The notes: generated by a model not told the origin, from the letters alone. A stretch of DNA of 64,000 bases from Siphonodentalium dalli (GCA_032622095.1 CP136065.1:152649577-152713576), one strand, 5' to 3'; positions 24,255 through 37,590 are shown, counted from the first letter of the stretch. Translations and numbers: made by a program.

Positions 24255-27216
24255 GGGTGGATACACACATGCATGTAATGTCTGTATGTAAAATACATGT
24301 ATTTTACATGGCCACACCAATAATTGACAAAATTAATCACCTGCACGCGAGATGTCAATTTCACCAGTGAGTAGTTATAAGCCATTATCAAACAAACTGC
24401 CATCAAGAAATTTCAGGCCAGTCATAAACATGTCTTCTTTCATGATTGCCGAAATGAGTAATTCTTGTCTGATATATGTTGCTGTTTTTCTCGAGTTATA
24501 ATTCATTTCGAAAAGTGGATTAGAGCCGGTCGATTTTATACTTGATTTGTTTCTGTCATTTCTTGGAAACAGGGTCATCCAAAACAAAAATACAATATGC
24601 AGAATTCTTTTATAGTATGATACCGGCTTGTTGAGATTTCTCTGATAATTTGAGAGCGAGCTCATGTGATAACATTAATTCAATTGGGATTGCAAATATT
24701 CATTATAGCACCAAAAAATAATGCAGGTACAGCATTGAAATTAAAAAGAGTGACACTCCCCCCCCCCCATTTATATATATGTTTCTCAAGCCAAAGGTAG
24801 AACAAGCTCCTAACTGTCACAAGCTTGAATTATAACATTTTCTACAATAATCCATGATTGGGGGAGGGGCTGGTTCTCGAAAGCTTCCAATAACTAAGGG
24901 AGTTAATTGAATGTATCAGCCGGGATTATCTGGGCAAGAATTACAATATGTTTTACTTAAATATTCCGTAGTTGTAAATTTTGCGTATACATGTATAACT
25001 GTATAACACAAGAGAGGAAAGGTGACGTAGTTGGGAACTCGTAGCTAGGCAACCCTTTCGCCGAATGAAGACAAACAGCAACACCATGCATTCAAATTTA
25101 AAGCTGTATAATATGTTCATAATTATATGAATATCATAAATTGCTGCATATTAGATTAATCACTCGTAGAAAACAGACACGACAGACATGACTACGATAT
25201 TTATAAAGCAGGGTGTCAGGACTCAGGGTGCTGCATGCACCCCCCCCCCCCCCCCGTCGAGGAAATATGCAATGGTGAATTCGGTAGCTTCTGGGATAAT
25301 ATAGCTCCCCGTGTATGTTGGGGGTCAGGCCCGTTCCAAACGACGGATTTTTGTCGACTCGAATCTAATTGTATTAAATCCGTCGGTGATGCGTCTGCGG
25401 TCGATTTTGTTACAGACGGACGCATCTTTGTCGCGTCGAATCTAATACATCGGTCGATTTATTTAAAGGTGGATTCCCGGTTACCGTCAAAAATTGGTCA
25501 CGCGTAGATATATAGAGGCCTATATATACCGGTATATGTTATACATATATATACTAAAATACAGTATAAATTATGTATATATATATGCGCGACTGCAGCG
25601 TGAATATATGTGCTCATGTATATGAGGATGTATATAGTACATACAGATATATAATATACTATAATAGGCGCTACAAATAAATGTTATATCGTGCAACCAA
25701 TTGCCATCTATGTGTATACCATGCATGTAAATACCGGTATACAAGAATTATTATAAATCATAGACTACCACCGCCTACCCCTTATAATAAGGAATACCGG
25801 AATATATTAATTATTATAATTCATAGGCTACCACCCTATATCCTTTATAATAATGAATACCGGTATATATTAATTATTATAATTCATAGGCTACTATCCA
25901 TACCCCTCATAATAAGTAATACCGGTTTATATGAATTATTCTAAATCTGAGGCTACCACTCTGCCCCTTATAATAAGGAATACCGGGATATATTAATTAT
26001 TATAAATCATAGGCTACCACCCTATATTCTTTATAATAAGGAATACCGGTATCTATGAATATTATAAATCATAGGATATACTATCCCTACCCCTCATAAT
26101 AAATAATACCGGTATATATCAATTATTATAAATCATAGGCTACCACTCTGCCCCTTATAATAAGTAATACCGGAATATATGAATTATTATAAATAAGAGG
26201 TTACCACCCATTTACCCCTCATAACAAGTAATGCCGGTATATATGAATTATTATAAATCAGTGGTACCACCCCTACCCCTTATAATAAGTAATACGGGTA
26301 TATTATTATTATACATCAGATACTACCACCCCTATCCCTTATAATAAGGAATATCGGTATATATGAATTATTATAAATCAGTTGCTACAACCCATATCCT
26401 TATATCGGTATATATGAATTAATATAAATCATTGATAATATATCCATTATAAGATGGGAGTCAGTGACATGCCATGTTCGTTGAGAAATCAAACTGCCAT
26501 AATAATTAAAATGTTCACAATGTTACCTAAGCAATTCTTATAGATAATATCTTTCTTTATAACAAAGAGAGCGTGCGACAAATGACGTCATGTGTGTATT
26601 TCCTTAGATAAGGGAAACTCCCTCATTATTATAGCATTATCATATCATTATCATATCATTTGCATTCGTTCTTCGGCAACTTTCGGCTCTTCTCGTCACA
26701 TGTATTAGATTCGAGTCGACAAAAATCCGTCGTTTGAAACCAAGACGGATTTCAGACGCATCACCGACGAAGATTCGTCTGAATTGGACGGAGATTCGTC
26801 TGTGGTGCGTCTGACACGGATCTAATTGTTTCAAACGTCGCATTTTAGACGCATTTAATACAATTGTGGGTCTGGTATTAGATTCGAGTCGACAAAAATC
26901 CGTCGTTTGGAACGGGCCTCATAGCCCCCTGCGTTGGGGAAGAGGCCATCACTGGTATTAACATTAATAGAAGACTGACAATGATTTAAACAGAACGTCG
27001 ACCATTTGAGTTATCGCGCGAATAATTATTTTAAGCGGCCTGACGACTTTGTCCCAATCAACGGCTCTTCAGCGGTTCAGAGTTTAACTCACTGTGGTCA
27101 AACACAGTCGCAATGATTGGGTTGTCAGCTGACACATATTACACGGTGTGTATGATCCATGTAAAACGCCAAATACACGATATTTACAGAGATTACATGC
27201 ATGTGTGTATCCACCC
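24255..27216. mobile_element. TTA-target DNA transposon, full copy inserted in the LINE
   Basis: Its ends match those of 8635-11919, flanked by TTA at 24252-24254 and 27217-27219. It contains a second element (25328-26918). No transposase gene was recognised. Confidence 0.82.
25328..26918. mobile_element. PIF/Harbinger-like element with GGCCCGTTCCAAACG ends, full copy
   Basis: The roughly 40-bp inverted ends (GGCCCGTTCCAAACGACGG, then TGTCGACTCGAATCTAAT) are flanked by TCA at 25325-25327 and 26919-26921. The interior is a roughly 75-bp minisatellite (25735-26430) with core AATACCGGTATATATGAATT. The related element at 8635-11919 has no insert at the matching site, supporting mobility. The 1591-bp length and lack of a transposase mark it as non-autonomous. 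Confidence 0.82.
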
Positions 27217-27219
27217 TTA

Positions 27220-27610
27220 GACACCATTGTGTCCATTGTCATATTGGAATCAAAATATGCACCTATAGGTTTCGAATTTTCTTTGATGAAGAAATTATGC
27301 TATCACCAAGTTGTACGTCGAAGCCGGAATCAACACAACCTTTCACTTCTGCCGAAAGTGCAATAAGGTGATATTTGGAGGCTATGACCAGAAATTCGGA
27401 TTTATCATCATTCAGCTTTAATTTATGATCAAGCATCCAGTTCTTGACATCACATACAGAAACATGTTTCTAAACGACGTTTGGCTTCATCGTATCCGCC
27501 GACTTCCTTATGATCAAATTCAACATATATTTGAATGGCATCTGCATGAAGATGATAACTGACAGCGCGATTATCAAAAACTATAACTGCGCACATGTAA
27601 ATTTTTGATC
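27220..27610 (-). pseudogene. LINE reverse-transcriptase segment upstream of the inserted element
   Basis: Minus strand. It reads SYHLHADAIQIYVEFD (the catalytic YADD box degraded to HADA), then EAKRRLETC, VKNWMLDHKLKLNDDKSEF and KIRNLGAYFDSNMTMDTMVS. These are the ordered palm-domain motifs of CR1/L2 LINEs ('YADDTQLY', 'W...NKLKLN..KTEF', 'RNLGV.FDS.L.M'). A frameshift lies near 27480. The lost Asp residues mean it is inactive. Confidence 0.8.
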
Positions 27611-30586
27611 GTAATTGTATTGGTGCCCGGAATGATTGACAAATAGAGTGTGCCGCTTTGCGGTAGGATTTAAATTGTCACCATGACCAAAAAAATCAAC
27701 ATCATTGGTGCTTTCTCTTTCAAATTATTGAATTACAAATACAAAAGTAGCGATGCATGGCAATATTTCTCATTAAATTGAATAACTTCACGATAGTCAT
27801 TACTAGTATCTCTTTTACTTTCATCAACATCGTCATGTTACTTTCATCAAACTAGCCGTATATATTCAATTCAAACTAAGTTGTGTGTATCTATATTCGC
27901 TGAATTCATAATTTTGCCAAACATGTTCACCGATAATCTAGCTATCAGCACTGGTAATAATCAGATAAATTTGAACTAACCATGCACCGTTGAAAAGACG
28001 AAGTTAGATCATTCCTCACGTCCAAGATGAAGCCTAATTTAATAATTAGCACTTTACTACTAAAAATATATTGATTGTTGTTGAATCATGATGATCATCC
28101 TCTTTTTCAATTCAATTTAAATTATTTATTATATTTTGTGTGAATTGTCCGGAACTTGGCGGTACAACCGGAAAATTAATGTTCTTTGTTAAATAATCTT
28201 CGCCAATGACAACAGTTTCTGTTGTTGGGCTTTGGGGTTGGAAAAGAGACTGGGGAGAATTGATATATTAGACTCCTTTTAACGATTGAATTCATTCAGT
28301 TGATCTAGTTGTATATATAGCCTTGTTAACTTACAGTAAATGTTTCATTGCATCGTGAACGACAATAACGAGGACCGTGCGCAAGATATGTTGCTTCGCA
28401 CGATCTACCACATTAATGGCCCGTCCACATGACGGGCAAGAAAATATCAGGTATGCCACATGTGACTTACTTGACCAATAAAACAAATGTACAGGAAAAT
28501 ATCCGATGGAGGCAGTGCAGTGGCATGTTATCGCCTGTGGGTGATATATATATGTTTTCAACTTGATTGGTGGTCATCTGTATCCGTTAAATAATCCCTA
28601 AGGGACATGCTGGTAACCGTTCACGCACTCGAGTTATGATCCATCATTATTATGAAAATTCCAACTAATATTGTGTCAGGTATGAAATTTCAAACTGGTC
28701 AAAACTTTGACCATAGTTAGCGGTGGTCCCATGTCCCCACATGCACACCTGTATGTTTGGTAACGTAATGTACACTACAGCCACACGAACGAAGCAAATT
28801 CCACAACTCTAGAACACTTCATATGGGGTCTCAATTGGGGTGGGGGTCATCCGATTTGCTACAAAACCATAATAACTTTTGTCACCTCACATATGCATGT
28901 ACTATGGAATTATATCAATGGCGTGTACCTATTTCCAAATAACTTGACCACTTTCTCAAAATATAGAAGATCCGTATGCAGGAGAGCAGGAACGTTGCTA
29001 CGGGTCGATTTTGGTGCCTCGTCCCACTCGACTACGGTAATACATGTCAATAGTTGGAAATTTCATAAAGTTCTGAATTGCCAATATGGACTATATATAG
29101 GTTGTTTACCGGACTCAGTTCACTTGAACCAACACGACTGATACTGTTCTGATTGCATGAGCTCAATCAACACCATCTAAACCGCCGCAATCGCATGGGC
29201 GTAATCTTTGCAGCAAGAACATATCTCTGTATACAATTGTACCTGATATTTTCTTGCAGATATTTTCTTGCAGCTGTATATGTGGACGCGCCACAATGGC
29301 GCGTACACATGACGGGCAAGAAAATATCAGGTATGCCCCATGTGACTTACTTGACCAATGAAAAAAATAATACAGGAAAACATCCGATGGAGGCAGTGAA
29401 CGGGAATGTTGTCGCTGTGTGTAATATGTGTTCACATTGATTGGTGGTCATCGGTATTCGTAAAATATTTTTTCAAAGGGATTCGCTGTAACCGTTCACG
29501 CACTCGAGTTATGATCCATCAATAGTATCGTCTGTTTCAACAACTGAGCTCGTATTTCCATTTTAGATGGGTTGACAGAATCGCTGAAGTATTATATTGA
29601 TATATAGAGGCGTATATCTATAGAGGGTTTCCGTCAATCCATGTGGGGTTTTCAACTGCACCCCCTTGAACCAGGCCAAACTCCCAACATCATATAATTC
29701 AATTTGCACCCCTCCCCATCGCCTTTGAATTTCCGACCTGGTACCTCACATGCCCTGTGTTTTTTTAACTTGAAATTTGAATGCACACCGGGGAGGGAGG
29801 GACCTAGAGGAAATCTCAAACCAATATTTTGACCAAAAGTAGGAAGATATGCAAATGTTGGTCTAAAACAACAAATTTGACATACATTACTGGTTGGAAA
29901 TTCAGGCAACCAGAACAATTTCAACCCATTTTTTGTGTAATATTGTGTCAGATATGAAATTTCGAACTGCATGGTGAACACTTTCTCATTATATACAAGG
30001 TCTTTGTGCATGAGAGCAATGTGGCTACGATAATACACGTCAACAGTTGGAAATGCCATAATATTATGAATTGCCCATATGGACTATAGGTTGTTTACCG
30101 GACGCAATTCACTTGACTAATACTGTTCTGATTGAGCTCAATCAATGCCATCCAACCCGCCGCGTTCTCACGGGCTTAATCTTTGCAATAAGAAAATATC
30201 AGGGTACATTTGTACCTGATATTTTCTTGCAGATATTTTCTTGCAGGTACATGTGAATGCACCATAAGGATCCGACGCACGTGTTTTGCAAAATCTCATC
30301 ATATTTAAAATTCAAAATTGATTTTCTTCAAATCTGTATGGAATTTCGTTTTGAAATATGGTACATGTGATTATTATGACACAATATTTGAGTACCCTTA
30401 ACTGGTTGGAAATTATATCCCCATTTACTATACTTTTATGGTACATATGGATGTTTTCAGGTTCTTAATGTCTTCTGCATGCAACAGGGGGTGTGGCCTA
30501 TATTTCCAATTGAATCGTCCCGGTTTGAGTGGACGAGGCTGCACACCAACATTTGTTTAAATTGAGCTGAAATGTTTGTAGCTGCT
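27611..30586. other. Intron 1 stretch with repeated blocks, no gene
   Basis: 28965-29290 and 29972-30255 are diverged copies of one block (TGTTTACCGGAC, ACTGTTCTGATTG, GATATTTTCTTGCAGATATT). 28430-28520 and 29305-29400 share ACATGACGGGCAAGAAAATA. Remnants of the hAT element (CAGTTGGAAATTTCATA-like) occur at 28655-28715 and 29640-29990. No coding sequence was recognised. Confidence 0.6.
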
Positions 30587-30589
30587 TTA

Positions 30590-32156
30590 GGCCCGTTCCA
30601 AACGACGGATTTTTGTCGACTCGAATCTAATACCAGACCCACAATTGTATTAAATGCGTCAAAAATGCGACGTTTGAAACAATTAGATCCGTGTCAGACG
30701 CATCACAGACGAATCTCCGTCCAATTCAGACGAATCTTCGTCGGTGATGCGTCTGAAATCCGTCTTGGTTTCAAACGACGGATTTTTGACGACTCGAATC
30801 TAATACATGTGACGAGAAGAGCCGAAAGTTGCCGAAGAACGAATGCAAATGATATGATAATGATATGATAATGGTATAATAATGAGGGGGCTCCCCTTAT
30901 CTGAGGAAATACCCACATGACGTCATTTGTCACACGCTCTCTTTGTCATAAAGAAAGATATATCTTTTAGCATTGCTCAGGTAACATTGTGCAAATTGTA
31001 ATTATTTTGGTAGTTTGATTCCTCAACGAACATGGCATGTCACTGACTCACATCTTATAATGGATATATTATCAATGTTTTAGAATAATCCATATATACC
31101 GGTATAAGGGGTATGGGTTGTAGCAACTGATTTATAATAATTCATATAGACCGATATTCCTTATTGTAAGGAATACGGGTGGTAGTCTCTGATGTATAAT
31201 AATTAATATTTACCGGTATTACTTATTATAAGGGGCAGAGGTGGTACTACTGATTTATAATCATTCATATATACCGATATTACTTATTATGGTGCGTAAA
31301 TGGGTGGTAACCTCTTATTTATAATAATTCAGTGGTAGCCTATGATTTATAATAATTTATATATACCGGTATTCCTTATTATAAGGGGTAGGGGTGGTAG
31401 CCTAGATTTATAATAATTCATATAAACCGGTATTACGTATTATGAGGGGTAGGGATGGTAGCCTATGATTTATAATAATTCATTGATACCGGTATTCCTT
31501 ATTATAAAGGATATATAGGTGGTAGCCTATGATTTATAATATATAATTAATATATTCCGGTATTCCTCATTATAAGGGGTAGGGGTGGTACGACTGATCT
31601 TATTTATAATAATTCATATATACCGGCATTACTTATTATGAGGGGTATAGGGGTGGTAACCACTTATTTATAATAATTCATACATTTCGGTGATCCTTAT
31701 TATAAGGGTAGGGGTGGTAGTCTCTGATTTATAATAATTCTTGTATACCTGCATTTACATGCATGGTATACACATATATGGCAATTGGTTGCACGATCTA
31801 ACATTTATTTGTAGCGCCTATTATATTATATGATATAACTATATGTACTATATACATCCTCATATACATATGCACATATATTCGCGCTGCAATCGCGCAT
31901 ATATTTATACATAATTTATACTGTATTTTAGTATATATATGTATAACATACCGGTATATATAGGCCGATATATCTACGCGTGACCATTTTGTGAAGGTAA
32001 CATGGAGTGCAACACCTTTAAATAAATCGACCGATGTATTAGATTCGACGCGACAAAGATGCGTCCGTCTGAAACAAAATTGACCGCAGACGCATCACCG
32101 ACGGATTTAATACAATTAGATTCGAGTCGACAAAAATCCGTCGTTTGGAACGGGCC
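30590..32156. mobile_element. PIF/Harbinger-like element, third copy, inverted
   Basis: It has the same inverted ends, flanked by TTA at 30587-30589 and 32157-32159. Its interior runs opposite to the copy at 25328-26918, with the minisatellite at 31080-31760. It is diverged by scattered changes and small indels. Confidence 0.83.
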
Positions 32157-32650
32157 TTATTCTTCGTTGTAATATATGGGAGTATACAATATAACTCAAC
32201 ATTACGACACAAATGAAGATTCCTCTCATAGAGCCAATACAATACGCTATTTGCTGATAGTTTTGTGTGTGAAATTATTCGTTATTCTCGCAGTTGTTGG
32301 TACATAAAGGGACTAAAAAGAAAACGGCATTTAAAACCTTTAAAATGATTTATAATCTATTGTTTTTGTCTCTTTTAAGTTATTGTTAGATACGCTTTAT
32401 AAATGTTCAAAACTGGACGATATAAAATTATAATACTATGGTAATAGTATGTTTGATCAACGGCGGCATAATTTTCAATTTGAGAGTTTGCCATAGAGTA
32501 ACACCTACTCTGATCTAGCACATGGAGTGATTGATTTAAGCTGAACGACCACTATCGGCCACCATTTAATAAAATGAATAACTGAACGATATGCACGGTT
32601 CACACATCATTACCGTATAATTTCGTAATCTGGTACGTGTGTTATTCTAG

Positions 32651-32725
32651 ATTGCTATAATGGACAACAGATAGGCGAATATCAAGCGGCACAAGGAGAA
32701 GAAGATGAACGTATGGGAGATGCAG
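32651..32725 (+). CDS. Exon 2: short Cys-containing acidic segment
   Basis: The acceptor TTATTCTAG ends at 32650 and the donor GTAAAT starts at 32726. In the frame imposed by exons 1 and 3 the exon reads two bases, 24 codons and one base with no stop. It encodes CYNGQQIGEY followed by a Gln/Glu/Asp-rich stretch ending ERMGDA. The trailing G joins AC of exon 3 to give Asp. It sits about 0.5 kb downstream of an inverted TTA-target element (30590-32156). No family was recognised for this piece alone; support is phase, splice sites and open frame. Confidence 0.6.
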
Positions 32726-34979
32726 GTAAATGATTATTTTTTTGGACTATGATTATTTTATTCATAACTCAATATAACATTGTGTTTACATAATTAATGT
32801 ATACAAACAGTGAGTTATTGGGGACGGCATAACCTGAAAAGACTGTCTTCCTGCTGTCCCCAAATCCGGAGGATATAAAAAAATCAAAGAATTATTTTAA
32901 TTATTTAAATAAATATAGAATGTTTACATTTGTTTCGAAAAGAAGAAACATACTAGTAATATTCGTCCATCGCTCAGCTGATAACATAGAATGTATTATA
33001 TCTGCACAATGTTTGGAGGAGGTGAGGACAAATTCGTTCATGATTGAGGTTCAAAAAAATTTCAGAATTTGTAGGCGAACATCCTAAAAGTCCACAAGAA
33101 TCAGAAGCGGGAATTTATGCTTTAGTAATTTCCCCATAGGGTGCATATTTCTGTGAAATAAAAAAGTGTTAACATGGTCACTGTTTATCACAGTCAACTA
33201 TATTTTATATATAACTGATTATGTATAGCCTATACTTATTTTGGGGATAGAAAGAAACAGTAAAATTTGCAATTTCTCCCAAAAAGAGCCGAAAAATTCA
33301 CCAAATGTCAATAATAAAAACAAAAAATTTATCATTCGGACTTTATTATTGGGCATTCAGGATGTTGCAAAAAACATTTTGAACTCGAACAGCCTGTCGT
33401 GTACTGATTGAAAATATCGACCCAAACCGACTAAATTGTAAGAGGTGTCAAACTTATTTTCAACATTTTTCATGGCATTAACATTGTTGAGTGTAGTGTA
33501 GTTCACTGCATTTATTCTGGCGATGGTTTAATATGGCTATTATATCCAGAGGCTCTTAACATTTTGTTGTTGATCAATGCCGAATCTAAAATGAACTGCC
33601 AGTTGACAGTTGCTTCACAAGAGTGGTGAGAGATCACACACATTCACACAAAATTACGAGTATACAGAAGTCTGGTGTCTGTTTTATGTATATAGGAACC
33701 ACGGGGTAATAGCTACCAGACTAGTTTCGTGCTTTATTTGAACAGTTTAGAAGTAACTACAGTAACAACGAGTGCATGGGGTTTGAAAAGCTGAGCCCCT
33801 GTACCCAATGGTAATGCATTTTAGTCTCTTGGCAAAATGTGATTAAGCAATGCACATGTATACGTACTTTACCCCATCCATTTGTGCACGTTTGCAGCCG
33901 AAGTTTGTGACAGTGAAATGTGATTTGGCTACAGGCGGATTGGGTGTTCGTCACATAAAACCACCCTTCCATTTTAAAACATCCCTTTTTCCGTTGGCGG
34001 CAGCCAGTAAATTGATGCTGCTATTTTATGTGTTGGGGTTATGCCCCATTTTCGACTTAGTTTTCACGATATTTTGGTTGTCTGAATTATGTCTTACGCA
34101 ATATTCATATTTAGTATGTGATTTAAATTTGACAAGTTGCAGGTTAACCTCGAGGAAGGACACGATCCGGTTATCACGCCCCCTTCGATTTAGAATTGAT
34201 CATGATTGCGTTGTCCGATTGATAAACTTGAATAATGCTCAACAGAATTTCATGGCATGTTATTAATTGGTATGTGGTTAATACTGGAATAGGATTGTGC
34301 CATGGTCGAATATTGTCACGATCTGGTAAATTTTGATGGAGAAATTGCCTTTGTCGACTTTTAATTCACTCTTTTGTGTTCGTCAAGGTAACGGCTTTAA
34401 CAATATATTCAGAATTCAATGGACTTTGATTTTTTTTCACATTTAGTAAGTAACAAGTCATATTCGATTATTGTTACGATTTGTTACTGAATAATACCGA
34501 TTTTTAAAATTAGAAATCATACGTTTTGTGCTCTCCGGGTGACAACTTGTGCAACACTGAAAACAGTTTCTTCATAATGGTGTTTGCTTCACATTTGAGA
34601 AGACGCAAATAACGGTCAATTTTGAATCACATTTGTTTGATCCAAGAATTGTGTCAGAATGTTTGTTTTCAAAGATATCCGACATTTTTTCCGGGGACGT
34701 GAGGTCAGTTACTTTTTATTTTGTGTTCTATTCACATTCCATATGCAATGCGTCGTCTGCTTTTGTTTCTATCGTATCATGTCACGTACTCAAACATGCA
34801 CTCACGCTGTGGAATTTGAATGCATGACGTGTATTGGTTAAAATCACGTCACTTGACGTCTCGCACAGTCCTACACTTGCTTCCATGTTGGATGGAAGCA
34901 ACTTTCGAGGGGCGACCAGAATATCGTTGGAATGGCGATGAATGCTCTTTTAATCTGCGGATTGAGTGAACATACACTC
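32726..34979. other. Intron 2, first part: nothing recognised
   Basis: AT-rich single-copy-looking DNA. A 138-codon open frame at 33850-34266 is the longest; its peptide has hydrophobic stretches but no recognisable motif, and I do not call it a gene. Confidence 0.4.
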
Positions 34980-37270
34980 TTAAAACGATAGGTACTCTGG
35001 AGTACATATGTCGGTACTGAACTTGTCCCGTTGGGAGTATACCAAACTGTTGATACTCTGGAGTACCAAAACTGTTGGTACTCTGGAGTACCAAATATCC
35101 AGGTACTGGTAATATGGAGTACCAAAACTGTTGATACTCCGGTTTGTGATTTATCGCTGACATATGTTTATGCGTTGGCACTAATGGGCTTGAACCTTAT
35201 AAACATATATCAGACATCTTCAACAGGTCTGGCTGAACCACCAATCGATCTATAATAGCTCAACTTATCGCAAACTACTTTACAATAAATCGCAAAACAA
35301 CTTTGCAATTAATTACAAAAATATTGGTAATAAATCACAAACTACTTTGCTATAAATCGCAATCTACTTGGTGAATTATCACAAAGGTTTGCGATTAATC
35401 GCAATGGTTTGTGATTTATCGCAGATATATTTTATGTGTTGGCACTAGTGGGCTTGAACCATATAAACACAAATAAGACACCTTCAACATTGGCTGGGTG
35501 AACCACCAATCGATCTACAATAGCACGGTCGGGCTAAATAGACTGATTGGTCTTTCTCAGGCAGCATGCATGTGGGATACGATCACTCTCAAACTACTTG
35601 GTGACTATCCTTTGCGATTTATCGCAAAGATGTTTGAGATTATCGCAAAAGTTTGATTTATCGCAGATATATTTTTATGTGCTGGAGTACCAAATATACA
35701 GGTACTGGTACTCTAGAGTACCTGTCTGGGTAGTCTGTCGTACCAAATATCAAGGTACTATGTGGAGAACTGTCCAGGTACTCTGGAGTACCAAATATCT
35801 ATGTACTATGCTGAGCATCTACCCAGATAACAAGCCCTCGAAATTACGAAAAATGTCCGACGACAAATTTAACAATGTGACATGTTAGATTCCAAATGAT
35901 GCCACAGCGATTACACATCGAATTAAGTACACAACCCCGATCGAGGTTCTTTGAGATCATGCTATCAGTAACACGTACTCCTGTATAATCCGAATTGTAT
36001 TACTTTTATTAGTATAGAACCTTGATCGTGTTTTATACTTAATTCAATGTTTAATACCTCGATTTCAGGATTTTCCTGAGCTGTTCCCTGCGTGTGGAGT
36101 AAACTTTGTCTGAATATCTAAAATAATCGGCCAAATTTCTTAATTGGTGTGTCATAATATTAAAGTAAACATAAATCAAACATCTTAAACAGGTCTGGGT
36201 GAACAACCTATCGATCTATAATAGCCCATAAATCAAAAACATGCTTGTGATAATTCGCAAACAACATTGCACTAAATCACAAACAATTGGCGATTTATTG
36301 CAAAGGTTTCGATTTATCACAAAGGTTTGCAATTAATCTCATTTGGTTTGCGATTTATCGCTGATATAACTTTTATGCGTTGGCACTAATGGGCTTGAAC
36401 CGTATAAACATAAATCAGACATCATCAACAGGTCTGGGTGAACCAACAATCGATCTGTAATAGCTCAATAAATCGCAAACTACTTTGCAATAAATCACAA
36501 AAATATTTGTAATAAATCACAAACTACTTTGCTATAAATCGCAATCTACTTGGTGATTTCTCACAAAGGTTTGCGATTAATCGCAATGGTTTGTGATTTA
36601 TCGCAGATATATTTTTATGTGTTGGCACTAGTGGGCTTGAACCATATAAACACAAATCACACATCTTCAACGGGTCTGGGTCAACCACCAATCGATCTAT
36701 AATAGCACAGTCGGCTAAAATAAGGGAATAAGGGATAAGGGAAGCAAACCTTTGCGATAAATCGCAAAACAACTTTGCGATAAATCACAAACACCTTTGC
36801 GATAACTCGCAAACCTGTGTGCTAAATCTCAAACATCTTTACGATAACTCTCAAACTACTTGGTGATTATCCTTTGCGATTTATCGCAAAGATGTTTGAG
36901 ATTATCGCAAAGGTTTGATTCATCGCAGATATATTTTTAAGTGTTGGCACTAAAGGGCTTGAACTGTATAAACATTATCAATCAGACATCTTAAACAGAT
37001 CTGGGTGAACAATCAATCTATACTAGCACAGTTGGGCTAAAATAGACCGATCGGTCTTTCACAGCCAGCATGCATGTGGGATAAGGGGAGCAAAACTTTG
37101 CAAAAACAACTTTGCGATAAATCACAAACACCTTTGCGATAACTAGCAAACCTTTGCGATAAATCTCACAAAGATCTTTCTTAACTCTCAAACTACTTAG
37201 TGATTATAGTTTCCGATTTATCACAAAGATGTTTGAGATTTGTCGCAAAGGTTTGTGATTTGTATGCGTT
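34980..37270. repeat. Complex satellite block in intron 2
   Basis: Three motifs alternate: GGTACTCTGGAGTACC palindromes (34985-35140, 35690-35810); AAACTACTTTGC and TTTGCGATTTATCGCAAA-like palindromic units (35270-35420, 35600-35660, 36235-36370, 36470-36620, 36740-37260); and GGTCTGGGTGAACCACCAAT followed by CGATCTATAATAGC at about 35226, 35497, 36200, 36435, 36680 and 37000. Open frames here are artefacts. Confidence 0.82.
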
Positions 37271-37380
37271 GGGTATTTTTTGCTAGTTAGTGCTAGTTCC
37301 AGGTTCACAGAAGCTCCCTAATATATCTGTGTATTGAAATGTATATATAATTATATATACTCAATATCAATAATTTACAG

Positions 37381-37590
37381 ACACGACCGTTATTCTGATG
37401 GACACGGGTGCTGGACTGACGCACGATCCCCCGGAGGGAACTATATCTTACACCATACCGTGTTGTGGCAGGGTGTGGATGTGGATTGTAGACTTCTCCA
37501 ACAACTTTGGTACCACCCAACTGCAAATATGGCGGCCTGAGGGAAATGACCAATTCAAGCTCGTGGGTGAGATGAGCTATGAAAACGACA
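37381..37590 (+). CDS. Exon 3: beta-rich extracellular domain, first part
   Basis: The acceptor AATTTACAG ends at 37380 and the donor is GTGAGT at 37591. The exon is 210 nt, open in the joined frame. The peptide has alternating hydrophobic residues, a Cys-Cys pair (IPCCGRVWMW), a QLQIWRP motif and KLVGEMSYEND. Invertebrate extracellular proteins often carry a beta-sandwich module with 'LQVWRP...LVG' followed by 'VQPGD.IGF'; exons 3-4 fit that pattern, but I cannot give it a database name. GC content and codon use clearly exceed those of the flanking AT-rich satellite. The exon ends in phase 1. Confidence 0.75.

Larger units (their letters stand above)
21984..26553 (+). repeat. Tandem duplication, unit 2 (4570 bp)
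   Basis: Second copy of 17411-21983. Beyond 26553 the sequence runs on into the rest of the nested elements, so unit 2 is the continuous (ancestral) one and unit 1 is cut at its right edge. Confidence 0.95.

Noticed and set aside
33850-34266. 138-codon open frame
   Set aside because: No recognised motif, no splice-site or phase link to the exons, AT-rich composition like its surroundings.
34985-35140. Possible CRISPR-like array (regular GGTACTCTGGAGTACC repeats)
   Set aside because: Repeats are palindromic and spacing irregular, spacers are not unique, and the DNA is animal intron; it is a satellite.
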